NCBI GenBank assembly: GCA_014529385.2
Contig: CM043951.1
Span: 110,815,469 to 110,879,468, forward strand
DNA length: 64,000 nt
Direction of reading: 5' to 3'
Origin: Adiantum capillus-veneris
Taxonomy: Eukaryota > Streptophyta > Polypodiopsida > Polypodiales > Pteridaceae
A program made the position numbers and the translations under genes. Positions 1 to 10,830 of this stretch are shown here, piece by piece; position 1 is the first letter of the stretch, and each line of letters begins with the position of its first letter. The notes beneath the pieces were generated by a model. The model did no database searches. It had not been told where the DNA came from and worked only from the letters and a program-made list of their open reading frames with translations.

Positions 1-1110
1 TTGACAATGCTCACATTGTTTTATAAAGGTATGCATGCCTTGTTTCATTGTGGGCCAGTAAACCCAAGCCATTTGAGCTATTTTATTGTTTCATTCCTCG
101 AAAAATAGAATCCCATAATCATTACATGAGCATGTTTTAGATAGATTTTGTACTTGTTTGGCTCTATGCTTAGTAATAGAATCTTGTTCAGGAGTTCTTC
201 TATACATTTGTCCAGGTAGTAGTTGAAATAGAGATTTCTCTATAGATTAAAATTTTTGAAAGGCAACGGAATTTCTTTATCAAATTGAGCAAAAGTTATA
301 AGAGCCGCAATTTTTGTAGACCCGGACTTTTGTAGCATGATGCACTAGAACTGAACCATAAAGACATACTTCTCAAGATTTGAACAAATCATATACAATC
401 AACATTTCTCAAAGAGTTTTCCTAAATGATCAAAATTATCCTCCACAAATAAGAGTGAACACACAAGTTGTTCTTATATACTTCCAAGAATATTCTCATA
501 TACACTTTAAAAGCGTGACTCATGAGCCTTTGAAATGTAGTTAAAATCCTGTTCAACTTAACTTGCATGACATAATAAGAAAACATATCCCAATATGTAG
601 CAAAAGCAATCTTATGTTGGTCCTTGTGGTTGATATCCAATTGGTTATACTTAGAGAATCCATCTAATAAACTATATGATTCCTTTTTTTCTACTCTTTC
701 CAACACATGTTCTATAATAGAGGATAGTTGTCTCTAACAGCAACTGCATGCACCTTTTCTAAGATTGATACATACTTGTAACTTATCCTTTTTGGCGGCT
801 ACTGCTATGGGTCAAAGCCCATTAGTACGTTCTATCTCATAGAAAAATGCAGACTCCTTCAATTTTTCAATTTCCTCCTTGATTTTCATGGTCTTTAATA
901 GCTTGACTTGAAAGTATCTTTTTTCATGGGAGTAGTATGCTTGCAAATCTATACATCCACTCCTTTAAGATCCTTATATGTTCACATAAACATGTCTTTG
1001 TATTCCTTCTAAGTTCATATCTAATTTTCTTATTCTTTTGAAGACAAGTTAGTTTGCTATGAAGGTTATTTTTGGGTCTTCTCCTGGCTGGCCAAATTAA
1101 TCTACTTTGC
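1..1110 (-). pseudogene. Ty3/gypsy reverse transcriptase fragment, decayed (element G0)
   Basis: Reading right to left, the minus strand gives a broken gypsy reverse transcriptase. Around 870-720 it reads IKEEIEKLKESAFFYEIER followed by VAAKKDKLQVCINLRK, the fingers motifs. At 706-420 it reads ERVEKKESYSLLDGFSKYNQ and then FQRLMSHAFKVY. The usual family forms are VCVDLRK, SFLDGFSGYNQ and FQRLMN, so the order and spacing fit. There are in-frame stops and frameshifts, and the catalytic YxDD block is not readable. The segment is the leftmost part of an old minus-strand element whose gag-like part lies at about 1740-3037. No LTR of it is seen in the window. Family assignment is secure; exact limits are approximate. 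Confidence 0.8.
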
Positions 1111-1739
1111 ATCTTTTGGACCATCATATTACTTTCCTAATTCTCACAGCTCCCGCATTGTTTATTATACAATGATCTTACAATCTTGGAGCTTTTCTTT
1201 AGCTCACGTTGCCACTTTGATTGGTACCAGAGGTTCACTTTTAATGAACTTCATGGAAATCCATCTACCAACTTCAAAGACTTCTTGTTCTAATTCTTTG
1301 GTTTTTGTGAGCAATCTTCTAGAAAACAACCTCCCTTTCAACCACAATCTCGACAATAAATAGTATGAGGTACTGATATACTTTAGGCCGTGCATTTTTC
1401 CAAGAGCTTTATGACAACCATTCGTCCTTTATTTAGGTTGTGGCTTTGAATGGAGGTTTCACTACAATATTTTCTATGAAATATACAAGATTTAGCTTAG
1501 GAGGAGGCTATTAGAGTTGTTCCACTATAGGTAGTGTAATATGTCATCCATCCTCCACATGCATGGACGAGAAACCATCATCATAAGGAGTAATTAGAAC
1601 ATATTGTGTCTTGCTACTCAACTTTCTCCTTGGGTTGCATCCACTTTACATGTACTACATTCCCACTCGACAATGGAAATTGATGTCCAAAAACAAGTCA
1701 TGGACTCTCCATACATGCTGCAGGTTTGGCATTTGGTTC

Positions 1740-3037
1740 ACATTAGGTGGTTATCTATAGGCCGGTTGTCCTTGAGGTCTCATGGAGCATGTCTCACATT
1801 CTCATCATATTTAGGCCTATAGTAGTAGTCATGCATCTCGTGGTTCATCCATTTATCCTCTATTGCATATGGTTAATTTTTTTTGGTTGAACCATTGGTT
1901 GTCCTTGAATAGGTCCTTGGCCTAGTGCTCTCAATAGAATTTTTCCTTTTCAATGAAGACTTGCTATCATTTGATCCGTTTTCTTGAGCAACTCCTTGTA
2001 TTCAAAAATTTTATTTTATTTTTGGTGGTGGGGGGGGAGGAAGGGTTGGGGTGCAGCCAAACCCACCTAACTAGTAGGTATGGGGGCCATTATCCTATTA
2101 TTTCTTGTTTTTGTTTAATGTATCATCCTCTTCATAAATCTTGAAATCATCTCTAAAATTAATCGCTCAAGTATACAAGCTTCTACTATGGTGTATTTCA
2201 TGATATATAAATTTGCATGCAGCTTTTTGTTTAGAAGGACTTCTAAAAAACAATGAGACAAGTCGCTCTTTCTCTAGAATTTCTTGTACCAAAAACCTTA
2301 CAACGTCCTTCATGATTTTACTTGCACATCCATTGTTTCACCTTCGTTCTATTTGAACATGTAGATCTATGTCACTATGTTTTGTTTTAATCTCTATATT
2401 CAAGAAAGAGGCTACAAATATTCTAGTAAGAGTTTGAATATCTATGATGCTTTTAGACACTAGAGTATTGTAGCGTTTATTAACAAAATCCAAATTAATT
2501 AGCAAGTCCAATGGATCAAGAAGAGACAAGATACCTTGAGATCAAGAATCATCATATTGTGGACAAATGGGGAGAGGTGCGGTCAAGAAAACTTCTTTGG
2601 AGGAAATACTGGAGAAACTCTTGTAGTTAACTCGAGAGATACGTCTTAACCAACTCATAAATCATGAAAGAGCTTTAAATGATAGCCAAGAATTTTTCAT
2701 TCTCCATTTAAGCATTAGTTTCATCATGCATGGCCTAGCCCCTTGAATGCAATGAAGTACACAAATGCTTCTTTTGGAGGTGCCTCATAAATTGGTTTAG
2801 CCATGGAAGTTTGTGGTTGATTATACCAATCTTCCTTTGCTACCACGATAAATGAACTAGCTTCATTGTGTGGCATGACTGGCACTATAGATTGCTATTT
2901 CACTTGTCCTTGAGAATGAATATACTTGATTGTTATTGTATTGTTTCCTGGTAGTGGTGATTGATGACCTCGAATAGGTTGTCGTGTCTCCATAGACAAG
3001 GGTGGATTTTGCATTTGGTCCATGTATGTGGATACGT
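1740..3037 (-). pseudogene. gag-like remnant of minus-strand gypsy element G0
   Basis: This minus-strand stretch sits upstream, in element direction, of the G0 reverse transcriptase, where gag is expected. Short readable pieces are STYMDQMQNPPLSMETRQ at 3030-2975, and KPIYEAPPKEAFVYFIAF near 2810-2750. A proline/glutamine-rich piece near 1935 reads ALGQGPIQGQPM. The last piece has a relative at 42071-42240, which reads GLEQGPPQGRPMGP. Stops break every frame. The right end is cut by insertion of element E-A after the bases ACGT. Between 1110 and 1740 only short, unassignable frames remain, probably the old protease and linker. Assignment to gag rests on position and composition rather than on a domain match. 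Confidence 0.45.
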
Positions 3038-5074
3038 TGGTGCGCCCAAGGTGTGTCGGACCATGGGAGGTTCCAGCACAGCAGGTGCATGACATCAGGT
3101 AGGGTGATCGGAGAATGCTTCAGCGGGTAGCAGATGCAGATTTGAGCCAGTGCCATTGAGATATGTATGCCATATGTGACACTTTGCAGATCAACTCATG
3201 GTTTTTTGGAGCTATACTAGCCGAAAGCTTAACGGCGTGTGTGCCAATTCGGTGGACAAGTTCACCGGGATCGAAGATTGTGATGGTCTTGGCAATCATC
3301 ACTTTGTCGCTGGGTATCTCAATGCCGCAATATTGTCTATGCGGAGATACATGTGTTTTTTTGCATCCATGTTGACCTTGGCGCAAGAACACAGATCATC
3401 GTGCTAAGGGATGCAAAGTTATACATGGATGGTCGACTGCGGCAGTCACTTTTTAGGGGAATCTCTTTGGTGATCAGATGGGAATCAAGGTGTGCGGGAT
3501 CAACTTTTGGCGTGTGAAAGGGGGCCATGACACCCAAAGCTTTTTAAAGCTATTAATTAAAAAAAAACGACGAGCTGCAATTGATGCAGGTGGCGGGCTG
3601 CTTGAAAGAAAGCAGCACCACTTGGAGGTTTGCATGAGGGGGGCGCCACTCAGGAAAAGCCGAGAACAAGGAGGCCAGGTGGAGGGGCTCGCCATAGGTA
3701 GTCAAGGGCCCCCTTCGAGGTGGTGTAGACAAGGAGTTGGAGCCGCCAAGGGGCAGGCCAGAGCAGAGAAGGCGGGTGGTTTTGAAGGCAGAGAAGGACA
3801 TGAGCAGGGCCAACCGGTTGTGGAAGGGGCTGCAGGTAATGGCAGCCATATCACAAGTGGGAGTGGCCAGGGCGTGAGCCAGAGAATGAGCCGCCAACGG
3901 CCTACATGAAGGAAGAGAGGCCGCCAGAGGGCCGGCGAGGAGCAGAAGAAGGAGGTGGCTTTTCAAGGGCTGAGGGGTGCCATGTGAGAAGGGGGAGTGG
4001 GTGCACGGACAGGTCTGCAGGCTGCAAGAGGCCGGCAAGAGGAGGGCCGCCAGTGATTGGGGGCCTCAAGGGAGCGCTGCAGAGGAGGAGAGGGAGCCAA
4101 AGGTGTGGAAGGGAGCATGAGGGAAATTGGTCGCAATGCATGAGAGCAGGGAGGTATGTCTACTGTGCAGAGGAGGAAGCTATTGAGGGGAAAAGCATTA
4201 CCTTTGGTTGCTACTGGTCGCCAAGGGAGAAGGCAATTGGGCTACTATTGATACAAGAGAAGGTGTTGGAGCAGACCAGCAAGAAAACCATGCTAAGTTT
4301 AAGTGTTTGTTGAAGGAAATGCATGAAAGGGGAGTGGTGAGTTCTAATGGTTGAAGAGGCTTGTATCGGGAGCTGCAAGCAAGGTCGTGAGTTGTAGGTT
4401 GGTGGACGCCAAGAGAGGACACAAGAGATGTTGCGGGAGCTATCTAGGTGCATAAAGAGGTGAAGATGCAAGCTATCTAGAGCCGGGCCAAAGAATTGAA
4501 GGGTTGCAGGAAGAGGAGGAGGAAAATCAGGCCATTCCCTTACTCATAATCCACCAAGGGCTCGTTGAAATCTTCACCAAGGAGCATGTTTTTTTGAAAC
4601 CCATCAGTATAGTGCTTGCTCTAATTTAAGCCAAATGAATTATCTCTAGTCTCCATATGCTTGTTGTTTTTCGTGGATGCTTGTTGTTTTCCCCCTACAT
4701 GCTTATGTGGATGTCATATATGTGAGTGGATCTTGTGTGTGGGTACTCTCTATCTAAGTGTGGCGTATACCAGTCATTTCAAAGTGTCTATGTATGCCAA
4801 TGGTTATGAAAGTATCCGTATGTGTTGGCCTACTCTTGATTACATATTTATGGGATCGGGTGCTCTTAAGGGTTGAGGCTTGGTGCTATGATTGCATGAT
4901 GGGAGGTTGGGTATGGGCAATCGGGGATGGTTAGGTTTGAGCAAGTTCAATAGTCAATTGCAAATCAGGTTTCTAGATGTGTGTTAGCTAGGGGATAGGG
5001 GTGTTGTGAGATCACTGGGCTATAGAGAGGCATTCAATTAGTGTGCTGGTGGTTTTCCCATTTCCCCCTTTCCA
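3038..5074 (+). repeat. 5' LTR of E-A
   Basis: This is the direct-repeat partner of 12889-14988, matching along its length with scattered substitutions. It begins TGGTGCGCC and ends TTTCCA, so it has the usual TG...CA ends. It lacks a roughly 75-bp segment present in the right LTR near 13352-13428. It contains open frames up to 161 codons on both strands, but they are not kept in the other LTR copy and resemble nothing recognised, so none is called as a gene. Confidence 0.9.
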
Positions 5075-5091
5075 TCTTGTGGTGCCCCCAC
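5075..5091 (+). other. Primer-binding-site region of E-A, interrupted
   Basis: Directly after the LTR the sequence reads TCTTGTGGTGCCCCCAC and is then cut by the CACTA. It resumes after the second CAC at 10768 with AGAGACCC. The rejoined site resembles the post-LTR sequences of G2 (TTGACACCCCCACGGAGGA, from about 16895) and E-B (TTGGTACCCCCTACCGAGGA, from about 39104). The three elements therefore seem to share a primer type. The tRNA was not identified. Confidence 0.6.
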
Positions 5092-5340
5092 CACTACAAG
5101 AGGTTGTGTGCTCTTGTGACGCTGTTAGCGACGGAAATACACTGGGTTTTTATAACCCCCGGCGTCGCTAAAACCGTCGCTAATAGCGTCGCTACGAGAG
5201 CGTCGCTATAAGCGTCGCTATATAGAGACGCTCATAGCGACCGTCATAGCGACGGTTATAGCGACGTTTACACAGAAGTCTATAGCGACGCTCATAGAGA
5301 CGCTACGCTACAGAGCCATAAATAGCGACGCCCGAGAGAA
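5092..5340. repeat. CACTA terminal inverted repeat and subterminal repeats, left end
   Basis: After the 12-bp terminal repeat, about ten copies of the heptamer AGCGACG or its complement CGTCGCT lie between 5125 and 5335 in both orientations, for example TAAGCGTCGCTATA and CATAGCGACGCTCA. In En/Spm, TNPA protein binds short subterminal motifs of this kind to pair the ends; here that role is inferred. Confidence 0.85.
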
Positions 5341-5711
5341 TTTTTTTTTGGTGACAGGGCATTGAATGCCTTGCCACCCATCAACCATATTGTACTTGAT
5401 TCACTTTTTAAAAAAAGTGCAAGGGTAGATAATAGACCCAAAATAGTCACCCACAAGACGCATTGTTTGCAAAATTAACAAGCGTAAAATTGACAATTGT
5501 ACACATCATAGGCAAAATGAATTGATTGACAAATGTAATAATGACAATTGTACAACATCATAGGCATAAAGAATTGATTGGCAAAATGAACTGCGGTGAC
5601 AAATGTAATAATATACATGGTTCAAAAAGACGTATAAAATCCATCTCATGATACATAAGCTATGAGAAACCCTAAACTAATGCTATCTAGCTACGGCTAA
5701 ACTGACGTCGT

Positions 5712-6999
5712 TTAGTCAGACGTCTCATCGCGTCCAAGCGGCGTATCTGTCGGATTCTGCAAAAAAAGACAATAAGACAGCTTTCAGTAAGTATAAACAT
5801 ATAACGACATTTATAAAACAATACAAAAAATAGCAAAGAGTAAACCCTAATACTAACCATGCCGCCGCGAGAACTGAGAATGTCCATCAGGGCGTTTAAG
5901 CCCTTCCTACCTGCGTACTCGCGCTCGTACGGTGTGGGATCACGTCCTGTCATCAACCACTGTCAAAACATACAAAGATTTAATTATGTTAGAATTAAAA
6001 AACTCATAAACCCTAAACTATCGAACATAAAGAGCAATGCGAAAACACTTACAAAATCGGTCTCAAATGATGCCCATCCACAGCTCCCCAAGTGGTGCGA
6101 GCTCCCTGCCTCTACTCGCGCTCTGGTTGCATCCTTTTGTTGCTTCCACTTGTCGGGATTCTCGCGCACGTCTTTCTTCGCATTCTTCCAATCTTCTTTG
6201 GCCAGCCAATCTGGCCTGTTCCACCCATGCTTGATTGCTTTTTGCACTTCGGAACGCTTGTGTTTGCAGTATTCGCGCATTCGAATCTTCATTAGGTCTT
6301 CATTGAAGCGCTGATCCCGTGTTGGAACGGGAAACTCATCATGAAGTATGCTGATGACTCTGGCTTTTAAATCACTTGGTACTTCACTCCATTTGTTTAG
6401 TATGTAGTGTCTAAACAGCTGAGAGCAAAGACCACACATGCGCGAGATCACCTTCTTGCCGTCATCATCCATGATGATGCCGCCGCTGAAGTCGACGGAG
6501 TAAGGCAAGCCCTCTAGCCGGTGACGCGTGAACCTGGGTGTCCCGGCAGAGGTCTCTAGCGGCGTGTCGATGGGGGTACGGACTGGGCCCCAAAGCGAGG
6601 AGTGTCGAGTGGGGTGGCTCCTGGCGGAGTAGGTAGAGGTGTGTAGCTGCTCGGAACAGTCAACCGCGCGAAACCTGGCGTAGATGGCGATGTTGTGGCT
6701 GGTGTGGGGGCGGGCAAAGAAGGGGAAGGTAAAGAGTCTCGTCGAACACGAGGCGGTGTGGAGGCATCGGCGGCGGAATCCCCACAACAACCGCCACCGC
6801 CACCACTAGAGCGCCGGTGTCTAGACGAGTGTGAAGATCGTCTCGTCGACACTGAAGCTTCGGAACGCGCTGAATGCTCCGATAGAGAGGGAGATGCGGA
6901 TGGAGTAGGAACACGCGATGATGCGCCAGAGCGATGACGCTCCACGTACCACTGTCCCTGCTGCGGTGACAAAGAAGAAAGAAACTCCTCATCATCCAT
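5712..6999 (-). pseudogene. TNPA-like CACTA accessory transposase (Transposase_24 type), three exons, frameshifted
   Basis: The start ATG is at 6999. Exon 1 (6999-6053) opens with MDDEEFLSSLSPQQGQWYVE, followed by a Ser/Pro/Thr-rich low-complexity stretch. It then has a conserved block with LPYSVDFSGGIIMDDDGKK, KVISRMCGLCSQLFRHYI, KAIKHGWNRPDWLAKEDW and KWKQQKDATRARVE, typical of plant Transposase_24 (PF03004) proteins. The exon ends at a good donor (GTAAGTG). Exon 2 (5959-5858) reads TGRDPTPYEREYAGRKGL. Exon 3 (5756-5712) ends PLGRDETSD before TAA. All joins are phase 0 with GT...AG borders. The proline-rich part and the conserved block lie in different frames, meeting around 6560-6600, so this copy has lost or gained a base there unless another splice exists. 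The product would bind the subterminal repeats in the nucleus. Exon choice is my inference. Confidence 0.75.
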
Positions 7000-7250
7000 A
7001 CCTGCATTAAACACACGAATATTTAAACTTAATATTGAATGAATAGAGTAGACAATGACGCAAAGACCATTAAATACAATGACGTAATGACGCATATAAA
7101 TACAATGACGCAATGAATTGAGTGATAGAAGAGACAAGTCGAAAACTCAGAATTTTCAATCAAAAGATGTGAGCGCGAGTAGAAAAGAGCGTTATACACC
7201 ATGGAAGGTACTTAGAGAGCCAGAGCTTTTACAACACGAAGCAAAATTGT

Positions 7251-7562
7251 TCAAATACAATATTTGTGGCTATAAGAGATCTCTCTCTCATCCTCGCATA
7301 ACTCAGCATAACTTCCTATATCTATATAGAGCTCTCCGTTTAAACACATATCCTCTGTTTCATTTTGTAGCTCCTCTGCATGCACCCCATATAGAGTAGT
7401 AGCATCTTGATGCTCGTCTGGCACCACCGCAGCGGCTTCTGATTGAGCATCTTCTCTGATCTCCTCCATTGATGCCGTTGTGATTGGCACATGGTAGCCT
7501 TCATACGTCCTTGCACTACGAGGGGCTATCTCTATGACGTACCACCAGTTTGATCCGACCAT
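7251..7562 (-). pseudogene. TNPD transposase C-terminal fragment
   Basis: The frame begins VGSNWWYVIEIAPRSARTYE, which resembles the C-terminal region (DUF4216-like) of plant CACTA TNP2/TNPD transposases. An acidic tail follows, ending at a stop by 7251. It overlaps the end of the N-terminal TNPD piece in another frame. The catalytic middle that normally separates the two, roughly two kilobases in complete elements, is missing, so this is the right side of an internal deletion joint near 7555. Confidence 0.6.
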
Positions 7563-8562
7563 GTTTCATCTATATGTTTCCAGGCTACGCAGTCTGCAGG
7601 AATTCGTAGCACACCATCCGAAGATTTATTCTCCTCATGCCATGATGCTAGGGCGGCCTTGGACTTACATTCGAAGAAATGCTTGATGCGAGGAAGCAGA
7701 GGAAAATGTCGCAAAACCTTTTGTGAAATTTTTGTCTCATGGAGATCTACTCGATATCTTTCGGAATCACATTTCGGACACTTCTCCATGTCTATGTATT
7801 CCCCTCTAAAAAGAATACAGTCATTAGGACAAGCGTGGATAGAATTGTAATCCATCCCCAAGTTTCACAAAATCTTTCTTGCTTCATCTCGAGAATCTGG
7901 CATCACATTGTCAGTATGTGCTCTTTAAGCAATCTACACAACATAAAAATACGATACAGTCGTGTAAAAATCTATCAGATCATTATACATTTAGAGTTCT
8001 ATTAAAGTAAACTAATTGTAATAGATCACTTGAAAAGCGCTGTGACGCTAGTGTCACTCCATCCAAACTTTGCCTGCATGTTGAGAAGAACCAGGAGTGC
8101 TTTCAATCTAAACATACGTGCTCCATTATACAATGGCGTATCGGCTTCACTTTTCATATCATCATAGATAAGCCTTTCTGAATCCATGATCGTCTCGATC
8201 ATTTCATCAACCTCGGGCTCAAACATTGCCTCGTTGGGAATGTGCTCTGCATGATCATCCCCCGAGCTGTCAGAGGCTACATCTTGTGGCCTCACATATG
8301 CTGCTTGACCAAAGCGCCTACGAACACGTCTATTGGGTTGCAAGATTGCTGCTTGTTGGCTAGCGTCAGAGTCCAACGAGTTATAATTGGCAACAACTCG
8401 ATCTATAATAGATGGATCGAACTCGCCAAATTCGCGAACGTGCTGCAAAGAAACACGTCTTGTCCGTCGCACAGCATGCTTGCATTGATTACAAGGACAT
8501 AAGACCCTCGTTGAGAGATAGGTGTTTCGGTTGGACGGTCCCACATCCTCGTCACTACTCAT
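7532..8562 (-). pseudogene. TNPD (TNP2) transposase N-terminal part, internally deleted
   Basis: Exon 8562-8026 encodes a protein starting MSSDEDVGPSNRNTYLS and containing CPCNQCKHAVRRTRRVSL. This fits the transposase-associated domain (PF13963) found at the start of CACTA TNPD proteins. After an intron of about 165 bp, the second piece (about 7890-7532) reads MDYNSIHACPNDCILFRGEY and then KCPKCDSERYR, the hallmark of the following TNP2 segment (usual form IDACPNDC..KCPVC..SR). The frame ends DCVAWKHIDETW, where complete proteins enter the DDE catalytic domain. Here it instead runs within 20 bases into the C-terminal fragment. With no catalytic core, the protein cannot cut DNA. Confidence 0.85.
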
Positions 8563-8624
8563 AATGAGGATAAAAATCTTATAACTTGGACAACAAATTT
8601 AATATTCTATTGGCATTCTTCGTC

Positions 8625-8629
<5 letters not shown>

Positions 8630-8720
<91 letters not shown>
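8630..8720. repeat. (CT)n microsatellite inside the CACTA
   Basis: About 45 uninterrupted CT units lie just upstream (minus-strand sense) of the TNPD start. Any open frame across it is a repeat artefact of Leu-Ser dipeptides. Confidence 0.95.
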
Positions 8721-8722
<2 letters not shown>

Positions 8723-9152
8723 CTCACATTCTCTAGTCATGTCCAATCCCCGCACACCTCGGTCTAGAGGTGCACGGAGATCAGAACCACCGGGTTATAA
8801 TCTCGTCTTTATTGGTCAATACCTATATTTGTGGGTACAAGAAATCTACAGACCCGCGTCTACATGATACTGCATATAGTGGACAAAACCCCTTTGCCTC
8901 TTCTCTAGCTGTAGCACTTCACAGCATCTTAACATCTTTTCACAGTAGATCTTTTCACTGTTCGTCTAACTCTAAACCCTAAACCGTAAGTAATTCTTGC
9001 GTGGACTTGATCTAACGTAAATAAGCGTAAATCTAAATAAACGTAAATCTAACTAAAAATAAACCTAAATCTAATTTAACGTAAGTCTACATCTAACCTA
9101 ATCTTTAACGTCTTTTGGGATAGTTTCCTACGACGTTAAAACTCTCTTCTTC

Positions 9153-9198
<46 letters not shown>

Positions 9199-9329
9199 AC
9201 CTAAATAAACCTAAGTCTAATCTGATATAACATAAATCTAAATCTAACGTAAATTATGTTATATTAAAAACAAAGAACTAAACTAACAGGGATTATAAGA
9301 ACCTTAAAACTGATTTAACACATAATTTT
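8721..9329. other. CACTA internal non-coding DNA with a duplicated AT-rich block
   Basis: No gene was seen. From about 9003 the sequence is a run of variants of the word AAACGTAAATCTAA. The block 9041-9165 is repeated, with changes, at 9731-9885, including the words CGTAAGTCTACATCTAACC and GATAGTTTCCTAC in both. A (GT)n tract occupies about 9152-9194. Confidence 0.7.
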
Positions 9330-9690
9330 TCACATAACTCGGCAAGAGTTGGCATTCTCATCACTAAAGATGTGAGAGTTAACTTCCGGCGGTGACGCTA
9401 CCTCATCTCCATCCACATCTGACGACAGCAATTGGCCCTTTGGACCGTTCTTGCTCTTGTTACTAACTTTGAAGTTGCTGTTGAATGACTAGAGGTTGTC
9501 TAGATGGTCATTGTCGGAGATGTAGTGACTCTTGCCGCCCTGAAGATCCACCTTCTTCCCTATCTTCTGAAGACATTTCACCAGTACTTTTGGATCGACG
9601 GAGCCCACCATGAGTGAAGGCAGCAATACCCTATATTCCATTGAGGGCTTTCTTCACCCGCTTCATGCAGGCATCGCAGTCTATGGAGAC
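9330..9690 (-). pseudogene. Captured fragment of a heavy-metal-associated isoprenylated plant protein (HIPP)
   Basis: On the minus strand an AG acceptor at 9691-9692 opens an exon reading VSIDCDACMKRVKKALNGI. This is an HMA metal-binding domain core with its CxxC motif (CDAC). After a stop and a one-base frame change it continues GSVDPKVLVKCLQKIGKKVD, the typical second half of HMA domains in this family. A hydrophilic linker with one stop follows. The frame ends SCRVM before TGA; CRVM is a plausible CaaX prenylation box, the defining end of HIPPs. Known HIPPs bind metal ions through the CxxC and attach to membranes by the lipid. First-exon sequence (usually ending near VLKV) was not found. 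It lies wholly inside the CACTA in the same orientation as the transposase genes, so it was probably acquired by transduplication and then decayed. Confidence 0.8.
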
Positions 9691-10084
9691 CTAAATCTAA
9701 TCTAATATAACGTAAATCTAAATCTAGTGTAAATAAACGTAAATCTAACTCAAAATAAACCTAAATCTAATCTAATTTAACTTAAATAAACTTAAATCTA
9801 ATTTAACGTAAGTCTACATCTAACCTAATCTTTAACGTCTTTTAGGATAGTTTCCTACAACGTTATAACTCTCTTCTTCTTGTGTGTGTGCGCGTGTGTG
9901 GATGTGTGTGCCAATAAAAAGAGATAAATGGTATAACCCTTCTATCACCCATGCCAAGTATGATAGATTGGTTATGCCATTTCCCTCTTGAATAATAGGT
10001 CTTGAGTTCAACTCCTCGTCGGCTAGATCTTTAGGTCTTTTAATTTTAATTAGTTTCCTACGACGTTAAATTAGTTTCTCTCTC

Positions 10085-10302
10085 TTTCTCTCTCAATGTG
10101 TGTGCGTTTTTTTGTTTATGCATGTTTTCTCTCTCTTTTCCTCTCTCAATGTGTGCGTTTTTTGTTTATGCATGTTCTCTCTCTCTTTTCCTCTGTCAAT
10201 GTGTGCGTTTTTTGTTTATGCATGCTCTCTCTCTCTTTTCCTCTCTCAATGTGTGTGTGCATTTTTTGTTTATGTATGTGTGTGTGCGTTTTTGTTTATG
10301 TT

Positions 10303-10310
<8 letters not shown>
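10085..10310. repeat. Minisatellite, about four 52-bp units, inside the CACTA
   Basis: Each unit carries CTCTCAATGTGTGCG, then TTTTTTGTTTATGCATG, then a CT-rich spacer. Units start near 10092, 10146, 10196 and 10244, and the last ones degrade into GT repeats. Confidence 0.85.
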
Positions 10311-10337
<27 letters not shown>

Positions 10338-10344
10338 AAAAACA

Positions 10345-10401
<57 letters not shown>

Positions 10402-10472
10402 GGAGAGAAAAAGAGGGGAAGGGAACATGAGAGTGAGGAGAGGGAAGGAGCATACCTGGCTCTCCTTCCTCT

Positions 10473-10550
<78 letters not shown>

Positions 10551-10552
10551 AG

Positions 10553-10592
<40 letters not shown>
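10345..10592. repeat. GT/GA compound microsatellites
   Basis: (GT)n at about 10348-10388 runs straight into GA repeats. A second long (GT)n at about 10479-10550 is followed by GA repeats at 10558-10588. Long frames here, made of Cys-Val or Arg-Glu, are artefacts. Confidence 0.95.
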
Positions 10593-10593
<1 letters not shown>

Positions 10594-10679
10594 CGTTACC
10601 TGCTCCTTGCTTGAGGGCGTCGAAAAACTCAGATCTGAGATCTGAGTTTTTGGGCGCTCTCTGTTAAATTTACTTGTAA

Positions 10680-10764
10680 ATTTGCGACGCTCATAGCGAC
10701 GCCGGAATATTTTTTTTGAGCGTCGCTGTGTGAACGTCGCTAATATGAATAGCCTCTTGTAGTG
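10680..10764. repeat. CACTA right-end subterminal repeats and terminal inverted repeat
   Basis: TGCGACGCTCATAGCGACGC and, after a short T run, GAGCGTCGCTGTG and AACGTCGCTAAT precede the terminal CCTCTTGTAGTG. This end has only about four copies of the heptamer against about ten on the left. Confidence 0.85.
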
Positions 10765-10830
10765 CACAGAGACCCATTGATTGCTTCCTAACCAAGTGTT
10801 CGTGACTTAAGATGAATCGGGAGTTTGGTC

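Larger units (their letters stand above)
5092..10764 (-). mobile_element. CACTA (En/Spm) DNA transposon with captured gene fragment
   Basis: The element is 5673 bp long. Its ends are perfect inverted repeats CACTACAAGAGG ... CCTCTTGTAGTG, flanked by the 3-bp duplication CAC (5089-5091 and 10765-10767), all diagnostic of CACTA transposons. Coding sequence runs on the minus strand. From right to left it has a captured HIPP fragment (9330-9690), the start of a TNPD-type transposase (8562-7532), a short piece of its C-terminus (7562-7251), and a TNPA-like gene with three exons (6999-5712). Both ends carry subterminal CGTCGCT-type repeats. The middle of TNPD is deleted, so the copy is probably not autonomous. 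It inserted into the primer-binding site of E-A. Confidence 0.95.

Noticed and set aside
3478-4313. Overlapping open frames up to 161 codons on both strands inside the left LTR of E-A
   Set aside because: The same region in the right LTR (13391-14119) has different frame lengths and breaks; no domain; GC-rich sequence gives long chance frames.
8586-8867. Leu-Ser repeat protein
   Set aside because: It is a translation of the (CT)n microsatellite.
10096-10767. Several Cys-Val, His-Thr and Arg-Glu repeat frames up to 181 codons
   Set aside because: They translate GT/GA microsatellites and the minisatellite in all frames.
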